Part shown: positions 19,884 through 27,352 of the stretch, one piece after another
Layout: each line of letters starts with the position of its first letter
Numbering within the stretch: the first letter of the stretch is position 1
Source: Bacteroides sp.
GTDB lineage: Bacteria; Bacteroidota; Bacteroidia; Bacteroidales; Bacteroidaceae
Length of the DNA: 64,000 nt
Reading direction: 5' to 3'
Assembly: GCA_021201335.1 (NCBI GenBank)
Contig: JAJQFD010000042.1
Location: 558,001 to 622,000 of the forward strand
Notes under the pieces: model-generated
Told to the model about the DNA's origin: nothing
The model's database searches: none
The model's input: only the letters and a program-made list of their open reading frames with translations
Position numbers and translations under genes: made by a program

Positions 19884-21460
19884 CTATTTTCCTTTCAATC
19901 TTAAATATTCTCTCGCCTTTTCTTTTATACTATCTATCTTTCTTGAGGGAATTTTTATTGGTTTATCTATTATTCTTCCAGCCATTTTTATGGCTTTCTC
20001 CTCTTCTCCTTTTAATTGATAAACATTCATCAATTCATGTAAGGGAATAAAACGAACTGGACACATATAGCTTGCTTGCTCGAAATACATTTCAGCTTTC
20101 TCGTATTGTTCCATCTTCATGCAATTATAACCCATTAAAATTTGAAGATCAAAATCGGCCCAGAGTTTGTTACATTCTTCAGCAATTTGCTGACTTTGAA
20201 AGTAATAACCACCATAATTTAATTCAGCTGCATAATTATAAAGAAACAGACGGTTGTTTTTTAATTTAGGTAAAAGTTTATCGTATTGAGCAAATGTCTT
20301 ATCGGTTTGCCTTATCAATGAAACTTTCGCTATCTTTCCCCAAGCGACATAATTCTGTATTTGCGCGGAGGCATAGATAATAGATACCAAGGATAAACAG
20401 ATAATACTTAAGTAAATTCCTCTTTTTATTTTTAAAGATACTGTGATAGGATAGTTTGCAAATGAAATTATAACATATACACAAAACAGTATTACAACCC
20501 ACACAAATGGATAAGAAAGTGGATAAGAAAAACAAGAAAATACAGCAATGCCTGTTAAAGAAAGTAATGCAAACTTCGATTGAAGACAACGATTACGGCG
20601 ATATGACACCCAAAGAAAACAGACAAATGCGAAAAAAAAGATCAAACCAACAAATCCATAGTTAACTATTAACAAAACGTATTCATTAAATGCCCTGTTG
20701 GTACTATCTGCCAACCTAACAAAAGAGCTATCAGGATTTTGCTTAAAGTAGTTTGCCTGATAATTCATATAATTAGCTTGAAATCCACCTATTCCATGTC
20801 CTAACAATGGTTTTTCTTTTATCATTTCCCAAGAACATTGCCAAATAAGAAGACGTCCATCGGCCGAGTCTTTTTTATAAAAATAAAGAATGGAAAAGAG
20901 CAATAGAATACTGACCGAAGAAAGAACTACCATCTTTCCGGTAACTTTTACTTTCAACAAAAGCCACAGTATAAGCATAACTATTATACTCAACATTCCT
21001 GCTCTCGAACCGGACAGAATAACTGCAAAAACAATCAGTAACACGGCAAAAAAAGTACTACCCATTACCCATTTTGACTGGGATAACTTCGGGAGGTATA
21101 AAATCATAGGAAATCCGGCGCAAAGCGAGGCAGCATATCCGGCAGGATTATCAAATCCCCCTGTTATGCCTAGATAGGAGTTTGATGGGAAAATACTGAT
21201 TCCCTGAAATATTCCGTAGATTGCCAAACAACAACAGGAAAAGGATACAACAATGGAAAAACGGTGAAATAACCGGACAAAACTCTCAGAAGGGACGTTG
21301 AGTTGGTAAATAGAGATTACAATGATCCCCAAAAGTAACAACAGCATTGTTGCAAACCATTTGTCTTCTATTGATATGATCGGATTTTTTATTTTAAAAA
21401 AGAGCGTTACAAAACATAGAAATGCTAAAAAAAATGAAATAAGTATTTAATTTTCTCCAT
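19884..21460 (-). pseudogene. O-antigen ligase/Wzy-like membrane protein with C-terminal TPRs; N-terminus interrupted in a T8 run
   Basis: From the ATG at 21347 the open frame gives 487 residues: about ten hydrophobic segments, an O-antigen-ligase-like core (DGRLLIWQCSWEMIKEKPLLGHGIGGF, then a large loop), and TPR-like helices after residue ~360. Coding sequence clearly extends further upstream, to the single TAA that ends the thioredoxin-like gene, without any ATG, GTG or TTG in frame. An ATG at 21460 in another frame would give a perfect start (MEKIKYLFHFFLAFLC) if the T run at 21427-21434 had nine rather than eight bases. The family joins glycans to lipid or protein acceptors; here the partner is unknown, and the exported module proteins are candidates by context only. 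Confidence 0.7.
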
Positions 21461-21980
21461 ATAAGGTAGATGTGGAAAAAGACCCTATATATGCTATTGC
21501 AGCATCTAGATCTCCTCGAAATACTAATTCTCTTTCTTTATTTACTATAAGAACTGTCGGATAAAACAGGACTTCACTTTCAACGATAAAAGGATCTTTG
21601 AAAGAGATTGACAAACATGGGAATGCAAATCCTAATTCTTGTACCTTATTTATTCCGGTTTCTTCATTTTCATTTCTCACCCAACAATGAATTGCATATA
21701 CATTCATAAAACGATTTTCTGAGAACTTTTCATAGAAACTTTGCAGTTTCGGAAAACTCTTATAACATTCTCCACAACTTGTAATCCACATATATAAAAA
21801 AAGATATTCATCATATATAGACTCTAGGGTTTCTTTTTTATCCTTGCTTTTAAACTCTACTTTAGTAGCAATTAATTTAGGTTGAATTTTCCCCGTAAAA
21901 GTATCAAAGATTAGGTAGTTAGTCCAAAGAAACCATCCAAAAAAATGTGAGGATAAATACAAAAGAAATAACAGCAACAA
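21447..21980 (-). CDS. Membrane-anchored thioredoxin-like (TlpA-type) protein
   Basis: A 177-residue protein with one N-terminal membrane segment and a thioredoxin-like domain facing the periplasm. The active-site motif is WITSCGECYKSFP (CxxC around residues 68-71), and a YPTVLIVNKE segment supplies the cis-proline. These are the marks of TlpA/ResA-type thiol-disulfide proteins. The start at 21980 overlaps the upstream membrane-protein gene by 62 bp. Lying two genes after an eight-cysteine precursor, it is a good candidate for handling that peptide's cysteines (inference). The TAA stop is in the same frame as the Wzy-like sequence that follows. Confidence 0.75.
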   Translation of the reverse strand: MLLLFLLYLSSHFFGWFLWTNYLIFDTFTGKIQPKLIATKVEFKSKDKKETLESIYDEYLFLYMWITSCGECYKSFPKLQSFYEKFSENRFMNVYAIHCWVRNENEETGINKVQELGFAFPCLSISFKDPFIVESEVLFYPTVLIVNKERELVFRGDLDAAIAYIGSFSTSTLYGEN

Positions 21981-22407
21981 CTATTTTCGCCTTATGTGTT
22001 TTTACAGCAAAGAAACAGCATATTAAAATCACCATTATTATTCTATTAAGTAAATCCGGCAATGAAATTATTGTTGCGTCCCAATAAAGAGTGCGAAAAA
22101 TTAATTCAGGAACTAATACTATTATTCCCCAAATTATCAGCACCATTCGAATAGAAATTATTCTTTTTTTAATAAAATAACTAATTAATGCGATATGCAA
22201 AAAAGCACCTAACAATATGGAAGTTGTAAATCCTCCCAATACTCCCCAATTAATATATCGGCAAGACCTTACAAAGGGCAGGACAACATAATTAATAAAC
22301 AAACATCCAAGAATGAGTAAAATAATATGCAAATAGGTTGCTTTTAGAGGTATGTTCCCCTCTAAAAGCTTTTTTTTAAAGAAATGCATCTCTACAAATT
22401 TTAGCAT
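21919..22407 (-). CDS. Small polytopic membrane protein of unknown function
   Basis: The ATG at 22407 overlaps the stop codon of the cysteine-rich precursor gene (ATGCTAA), which implies translational coupling; an earlier ATG at 22467 would overlap that gene much further. The 162-residue product has a basic N-terminus (FFKKKLLEGN) and four to five hydrophobic segments (about residues 24-45, 55-76, 85-102, 115-135, 138-158). I do not recognise the family. It has no CxxC, so a DsbB/VKOR role is not supported. Position suggests export, immunity or redox support for the precursor. A perfect hairpin with a T8 tract on the opposite strand lies within codons 9-23. Confidence 0.65.
   Translation of the reverse strand: MLKFVEMHFFKKKLLEGNIPLKATYLHIILLILGCLFINYVVLPFVRSCRYINWGVLGGFTTSILLGAFLHIALISYFIKKRIISIRMVLIIWGIIVLVPELIFRTLYWDATIISLPDLLNRIIMVILICCFFAVKTHKAKIVVAVISFVFILTFFWMVSLD
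22340..22377 (+). terminator. Perfect intrinsic-terminator structure on the plus strand inside a minus-strand gene
   Basis: GCTTTTAGAGG (22340-22350) and CCTCTAAAAGC (22359-22369) form an 11-bp perfect stem with an 8-base loop, followed by T8 (22370-22377). On the plus strand this is a textbook terminator. On the minus strand it is a strong mRNA hairpin just after the start of the membrane-protein gene. Confidence 0.65.
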
Positions 22408-23048
22408 CCTAAGCCATTGCAAATTCCTAAACCCAAAAATCCGCATCCCCAATTTGTTTTGTTGCAAGGATCATACCTACAAGGAGAGCAGAACGACACT
22501 ACAGGATTACAAGTACAGTTTTCTGAGCCATTTTTTACCCGAACAATTGTTTGTAAAGAAGGACTTATCAACTCTCCTCTAGTATTTGATAGAAATAAAG
22601 GAGAAGCTGCAATAGCGGCTACCAACTCATTATTCCATTTTAATTCTTCTTTAGCATAATCAACCCAGCGGTAAGCAGTTTTTTCGTACTTTTCTAAATC
22701 CTCATCAGGAACACCTGTATGGTACCATTCTATATTATCTTCTATGATAGCAAACAACTGTTCAATATGTTTTATTTCAGCTATACTCCAATCCAGCTTT
22801 AATGTCTCACTTACTTTCTCCTTCCAAATTTCAACACGTTTTTCAGGGGTTATTGCATTAAATATTGCAAGTCTGTAACTTACATCAAATGCTCTGAATG
22901 AATTGGCGCCAATTGATTGCACCTCTTCTAAGTTTTCTTTAATCCACATATCCACATCTGGATCACAGCTGTAGTATGTTTCTTCTCCGGCACAAGAAAT
23001 AAATAAAAAACTAAGCATCCATATGCTCATTGCAAAAAGACTTTTCAT
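22401..23048 (-). CDS. Fulvocin C-like cysteine-rich bacteriocin-type precursor, copy A
   Basis: Start chosen at 23048 (215 aa), where a lipoprotein signal begins (MKSLFAMSIWMLSFLFISC). The middle is an acidic helical region starting YSCDPDVDMWIKENL. The last 38 residues (178-215) hold eight cysteines: CxC-x6-C, then Cx2C, Cx4C and WGCGFLGLGICNGLGC. Fulvocin C, a Myxococcus fulvus bacteriocin, also has eight cysteines beginning CxC-x6-C and a GCG near the end (from memory), and a protein family named after it is known in Bacteroidetes. The gene follows a DUF1573 gene by 30 bp and is followed by membrane and thioredoxin-like genes. Bactericidal activity is unproven; the lipobox suggests the precursor is membrane-tethered. 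Confidence 0.75.
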   Translation of the reverse strand: MKSLFAMSIWMLSFLFISCAGEETYYSCDPDVDMWIKENLEEVQSIGANSFRAFDVSYRLAIFNAITPEKRVEIWKEKVSETLKLDWSIAEIKHIEQLFAIIEDNIEWYHTGVPDEDLEKYEKTAYRWVDYAKEELKWNNELVAAIAASPLFLSNTRGELISPSLQTIVRVKNGSENCTCNPVVSFCSPCRYDPCNKTNWGCGFLGLGICNGLGC

Positions 23049-23078
23049 AATAATATAATATTTAATTAACAATATGGG

Positions 23079-23525
23079 CTATTTAATCTGCCCTGTAATT
23101 CGAATTAACTCCACATCATTTGCCGCATTCGACTTTAAGAAAACCGTTTTATTAAAATATCCTTTTTGACCTTTTGTATTCACTGCAATATGAATCATAG
23201 CCGTCTTCCCAGGTAAGACTGGAGCTTTAGGATATTCAATAGATATACGACCACAAGAAACATCTGCCTTTTGGATAACTAAAGGGCTATTGCCACTATT
23301 ACCAATCTCAATATCTATTGGAATCACCTCTATTTTATCTTCTTTAATTGTCCCAAAATCATATTTATTATGTTTGATTATATACAAATACGGTTTTATC
23401 GAATCAGTTTTCAATGTCTCAGCTATAGAAACCACCGGATGAATTTTCTCCATGTTTGAAGATGATGGATTAGAGCAACTCCCTAGTATAAATGAGCACC
23501 CTAGTAGAATTAAAATTGTTTTCAT
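23079..23525 (-). CDS. DUF1573 lipoprotein, copy A
   Basis: A 148-residue lipoprotein (signal MKTILILLGCSFILGSC, lipobox Cys17) with one DUF1573 domain, an Ig/ASH-like beta-sandwich common in Bacteroidota envelope proteins. YDFGTIKEDK and IEIGNSGNSPLVIQKADVSCG are characteristic. Function of the domain is unknown; it may bind a partner at the membrane. It sits 30 bp after the transglutaminase-like gene and 30 bp before the cysteine-rich precursor. The last ~280 bp are almost identical to copy B at 26884-27166 while the N-termini differ, so this part has been homogenised recently. Confidence 0.85.
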   Translation of the reverse strand: MKTILILLGCSFILGSCSNPSSSNMEKIHPVVSIAETLKTDSIKPYLYIIKHNKYDFGTIKEDKIEVIPIDIEIGNSGNSPLVIQKADVSCGRISIEYPKAPVLPGKTAMIHIAVNTKGQKGYFNKTVFLKSNAANDVELIRITGQIK

Positions 23526-23555
23526 GATATATGATATTAAAAACTCAAGTTATTT

Positions 23556-25529
23556 TCACCACCATTCCTGTTTACCTTCCTGATAAGTAAAAATCCGTTC
23601 TTCTTTTCCTTTAGTTAAATTACGAAGTAAGAAAAGAGCATTACAAGGGCAATCATGATAAGTGAGAAATATATCTTTACCTATCTTTTTACCTAATGAT
23701 TTCCAGTTTTTGTGATACCGGAAAAACAGTTCATATTCATTCCCTTCTTCAATTGTATTGCCATCTCCACGCATAATACACGTAATTCGGGATATATCTA
23801 CAGGTCTCCCAAAATCCATTCCTACCCAGGAGTCTGACGGAGTAGGTGCATCGAAATAAGTCAATAAATCCCCATCAAAAACGGCTTCTTTTCTATATTC
23901 TTCTTCAGATCTATAAGAACTTTCTATTCCTATTATTCTACCCCAGGATGCATTCAGCGAATCTCTTTCGTAAAATCTCAGTTCCGCCACGTTTACAAAT
24001 CCGTGATGAGAAGAATAATATCGCCAGTATTGATATTTATTTCCTCCAGTCAATCCGATTTCGGGTTCTAAATTAGAATAGGTATGCAGCGTAATGCTAT
24101 CTTTAAAATTCGAAGTATTTGCAGCTTGGATTTTAGCACCAATAAGTCTGAGATTTTCACCACAACTATAAGGCATATTTGGGTGTTTCCGGTAGAGCTT
24201 CAACATTTGGCTATTAATTGTATCCGCTTTTAGGAAAATTGTTTTACCCGATATATCTAGCAATATGGGTTCTGAAAAAGAAATCATCTCTCTATTTGTA
24301 TAAAGCGTAGGTAAATAAACAATATCTTTCCCCATTCTTTCAAACAAAAAGCCATTGCCCTTTCTTTTCCCCCAAGCTACTGGTATCCATTCTGCATTAT
24401 CAAAGACACACAGGTAAGCATATTTATTATTTATCCTATCATCTACCGGAACAAAAAGATCTTGTGTAGTCATATATTCCTGCGTAACATCTTTCATAAA
24501 AGGAGTTTGAAATAATTCAGGAACTCTTGTTTCCACGTTATTTAATTCTTTCAACTCTTTATTGGCAGCATAAGTATTCCGATAAACTTTTGCCATTTTA
24601 TGATCCTTTTTATGAGGAGTTCCGACCGGAGAATTTGCCCCTTCAAAAATGGATGTTTTTCCTGTATTTTCCAACAATACATTCCATACATGCCCCATAC
24701 TCCGAAACGGCCATTGAGGTGTAAAGTCCATAGTACAGGGAATTCCTTTTGCTCTCATAACAGCCAAAGTCATAATAGCGTATTCTTCACAGGTTCCATG
24801 TGGAATTTTAAGTAAAGTATGCATAGATTTAACGGCTGGATAGATTACGGAACTCATTCTGGGAAAAATATCCTGTCTCATTTTTTCGGTTACTGTATTA
24901 CAAGCAATACAGGCATTTTTTTCATATAATGAACAATATTTTAATTGAGCTAAGGATGAATCATACAACTCACCGCAATATTCCCTCCAGTTATCAAGTA
25001 CTTGACCTTCCACCACTTTATAAGGCAACAAATATTCACAAAAATCATCAAAAGAAAGATGTTTGCTCCAGTTCTGATCAGTCCATAATTTAAACGCATG
25101 ATTAATATTTTGTATCAGATAATCGGAAGAAACAATTTGAATGTCTTCAACTTTAACAGAAAACTCTTTATTGAATTTCTTATTTTCCCGTGTATATAAA
25201 GTATCTCTTTGTTCGTAGTTAAGGATTTTAGAGCTTGTTAAAACAGAATCTAGTTCCTGCAAATATTCCTTTAGCTGAGGAGTCATCATATAGGAATAAT
25301 GACCAGGCATATTTTCTATAAGAAAGCAGGCGGCTTTATACTTTACTGTGTCTTCTCTATAATAATCAAGAACTTTCTGTATTTCAACCTGATTACTGGA
25401 AGCTCGGCCCAATGCCTCTTCCAATAGTATTTTTGATTCTTTTTCTTTGCAGGCATAAGAAAAAGTAATAAATACAATTCCAAAAACCATTTTAACCCAT
25501 AAACAATAATAAATTGTTATTTCTTTCAT
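23556..25529 (-). CDS. Transglutaminase-like lipoprotein with C-terminal discoidin-like domain, copy A
   Basis: A 657-residue protein with a lipoprotein-like N-terminus (SYAC, Cys27). A helical region (KYKAACFLIENMPGHYS) is followed by a transglutaminase-like core: Cys247 in HGTCEEYA and His280 in GHVWN. The usual third residue (Asp) is not evident in the following IFEGANS. The C-terminal ~160 residues resemble an F5/8-type (discoidin) carbohydrate- or surface-binding domain (WVGMDFGRPVDISRITCI). Family members are cysteine proteases, amide transferases or inactive binders. Heading the module, it could process or tether the cysteine-rich product, but that is inference. It is about half identical to copy B by eye. 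Confidence 0.75.
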   Translation of the reverse strand: MKEITIYYCLWVKMVFGIVFITFSYACKEKESKILLEEALGRASSNQVEIQKVLDYYREDTVKYKAACFLIENMPGHYSYMMTPQLKEYLQELDSVLTSSKILNYEQRDTLYTRENKKFNKEFSVKVEDIQIVSSDYLIQNINHAFKLWTDQNWSKHLSFDDFCEYLLPYKVVEGQVLDNWREYCGELYDSSLAQLKYCSLYEKNACIACNTVTEKMRQDIFPRMSSVIYPAVKSMHTLLKIPHGTCEEYAIMTLAVMRAKGIPCTMDFTPQWPFRSMGHVWNVLLENTGKTSIFEGANSPVGTPHKKDHKMAKVYRNTYAANKELKELNNVETRVPELFQTPFMKDVTQEYMTTQDLFVPVDDRINNKYAYLCVFDNAEWIPVAWGKRKGNGFLFERMGKDIVYLPTLYTNREMISFSEPILLDISGKTIFLKADTINSQMLKLYRKHPNMPYSCGENLRLIGAKIQAANTSNFKDSITLHTYSNLEPEIGLTGGNKYQYWRYYSSHHGFVNVAELRFYERDSLNASWGRIIGIESSYRSEEEYRKEAVFDGDLLTYFDAPTPSDSWVGMDFGRPVDISRITCIMRGDGNTIEEGNEYELFFRYHKNWKSLGKKIGKDIFLTYHDCPCNALFLLRNLTKGKEERIFTYQEGKQEWW

Positions 25530-25752
25530 GTTTGGATTTATAAATAAAACAGTAATAATTAATGATTATTTTTTCAATAGACTGGATACAAAAGAAGAGA
25601 ATTATTACAAACAGAGTTAACAAATTTGATGCATAAAAAGATAAAAATGCGCCAAATATGACATTTAGGTTACATCACCCGAGATAACAGCGAATGGACC
25701 TTCACCCTAACTATAGTAATAAAGAAGAATAAATCTTATTAATTAAACATCT
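25530..25752. other. Module A upstream region
   Basis: AT-rich region preceding the module A operon on the minus strand. It should contain the operon's promoter, but no convincing TAnnTTTG box is visible; TTCTTTTG near 25590 is the nearest. Confidence 0.3.
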
Positions 25753-25915
25753 ATCCGTATTTTATTATAATTTTGTGGATTCAAAAAACAATCAAACTGT
25801 TATGAAAATTAACCGTTTAGCACCCAACAATAACTATCTCACATTTAGACTATAAAGTTCGGTATGCGCACAACATCACCGATGTAAGACATTTGGGACA
25901 AAATTCAGACGATTT
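25753..25915 (+). pseudogene. Decayed copy of the cysS promoter and 5' coding region
   Basis: Bases 25753-25804 are identical over 52 bp to 29702-29753, which is the cysS promoter, leader and ATG. After a deletion, 25836 onwards matches cysS from 29919 (AAAGTTCGGTATG versus AAAGTGCGGTATG, then ACATCACCGATGTAAGACATTTGG versus the cysS equivalent). The reading frame is destroyed. It marks the junction of a tandem duplication that carried module A or B together with the start of cysS. The promoter box (25768-25775) is intact and points into the 3' end of module B. Confidence 0.85.
25768..25775 (+). promoter_or_regulatory. Orphan copy of the cysS -7 box
   Basis: TAATTTTG, identical to the cysS promoter box at 29717-29724. 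Transcription from here would run antisense to the copy B precursor gene. Confidence 0.45.
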
Positions 25916-26148
25916 GTTAACCCACATTATATAGGCATACGGAGTGAAATGTAAAACCAGTATGGAACAAATCAAGAAAAACAAAATTTGTAAAACTTCA
26001 TTTTTTCCGGAAAATAGTATATCCAGCTATTATACCCAAACACCAAAATAAATAGGTCAGAAAAGATACATTCGGTCGCATAGAAAAGCCCACAATTCCA
26101 GACTTTAGTAAAGTTCCCTGCAAAAAGACCCCTACTACATTTAAAGTT
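25916..26148. other. Remnant sequence downstream of module B
   Basis: In copy A the equivalent position holds the membrane-protein gene. Here only a 27-codon open stretch remains on the minus strand (25998-26081, MRPNVSFLTYLFW and on, one hydrophobic segment). It is too short to call a gene, and is probably a truncated leftover of the duplication. Confidence 0.35.
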
Positions 26149-26849
26149 CTAAAGGTCTGTTCTGTAACATCCTCCATCACAAACTTGTGTTCCCAAGAAC
26201 CCACAGCCTCGAATAGCAACACAATTCCACTTAAAACATTTCATCAACCCGGTAGTTCCACAATCGTCATAACTTGTATTGCAAGAACATTTGGTAGTTG
26301 GAGGTGGTTCTGATTCACTTCTTGTTTTGATACGTGAAGACATTGATTTGTTGTTGAGGTATTCTACTATTTCGATTTTTTTATTACAACCCCTTATTAC
26401 AGTTCCAGGATCAATAATCATATTATAAATACTTTCTTTATCCCACCCTAATTCATTTTCAGCATAGTCCATCCATTTATAGCTAAATAAATCTATTTCA
26501 TCCTCGAAATGTAGAGGATCTTCATACCACATTGTATTATTCTCTAATGTCTGGATTAATAATTCAATGTGCTTTTTCTCTTTATCACACCAATCAAGTT
26601 CCAGAGATTCAACAAATTTATCTCTCCAAATAGACACCTTTTTATCTGCCGGCAATGCATTAAAAATTTCTTTTTGGATATATTCATCACAACGTATGAA
26701 TTCTGCCCGAGTCATTTTTTGCACTTCAGAAAGATTTTCCTTAATGTAATTATCAACATTGGGATCACAACTATAAATCTTGTCTTCCCTTTGACAGGAA
26801 GCAAATAACAAACCGAGCATACAAATGCCCAACAAAAAAACTTTCTCAT
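26149..26849 (-). pseudogene. Fulvocin C-like cysteine-rich precursor, copy B, frameshifted in the signal peptide
   Basis: The body matches copy A (KIYSCDPNVDNYIKENL) and the last 46 residues again hold eight cysteines: CSC-x6-C, later RGCGFLGTQVCDGGC. The ATG aligned with copy A is at 26849, but a run of seven T (minus strand, 26834-26840) shifts the frame. With eight T it would read MRKFFLLGICMLGLLFASC, a perfect lipoprotein signal matching copy A codon for codon (233 aa in all). As it stands, only a TTG at 26835 could start the long frame, leaving a signal without basic residues. So the gene is off, phase-variable, weakly translated, or miscalled. It follows DUF1573 copy B by 31 bp. Confidence 0.7.
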
Positions 26850-26880
26850 AATAACATAGTATTTTAATTTAAAAAATAAG

Positions 26881-27327
26881 TTATTTAATTTGCCCTGTAA
26901 TTCGAATTAACTCCACATCATTTGCCGCATTCGACTTTAAGAAAACCGTTTTATTAAAATATCCTTTTTGACCTTTTGTATTCACTGCAATATGAATCAT
27001 AGCCGTCTTCCCAGGTAAGACTGGAGCTTTAGGATATTCAATAGATATACGACCACAAGAAACATCTGCCTTTTGGATAACTAAAGGGCTATTGCCACTA
27101 TTACCAATCTCAATATCTATTGGAATCACATCTATTTTATCTTCTTTAATTGTCCCAAAATCATATCTATTATTTTTTACGGTATATAGATATGGTTCTT
27201 TAACATCTGAATCTTTCATACTTGTGGTTAAAGTTAATTCGCTCTTATCAGGCTTTGAACTTGGAGCCGACCCTGAGCAGCTTAAGAACAATAGAATACA
27301 CCCTATTAAATTTGTTATCAATTTCAT
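26881..27327 (-). CDS. DUF1573 lipoprotein, copy B
   Basis: A lipoprotein of about 148 residues (MKLITNLIGCILLFLSC; an ATG two codons earlier at 27333 is equally possible) with one DUF1573 domain. From YDFGTIKEDK to the end it is nearly identical to copy A. Bases 26884-27166 match 23082-23364 with two differences in 283, while the signal peptide and linker (SGSAPSSKPDKSELT) are unrelated. That is far higher than the ~70% of the adjacent transglutaminase-like genes, so gene conversion between the copies is likely. Confidence 0.85.
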   Translation of the reverse strand: MKLITNLIGCILLFLSCSGSAPSSKPDKSELTLTTSMKDSDVKEPYLYTVKNNRYDFGTIKEDKIDVIPIDIEIGNSGNSPLVIQKADVSCGRISIEYPKAPVLPGKTAMIHIAVNTKGQKGYFNKTVFLKSNAANDVELIRITGQIK

Positions 27328-27352
27328 AATCAATTTTTATAATTTACTTATT

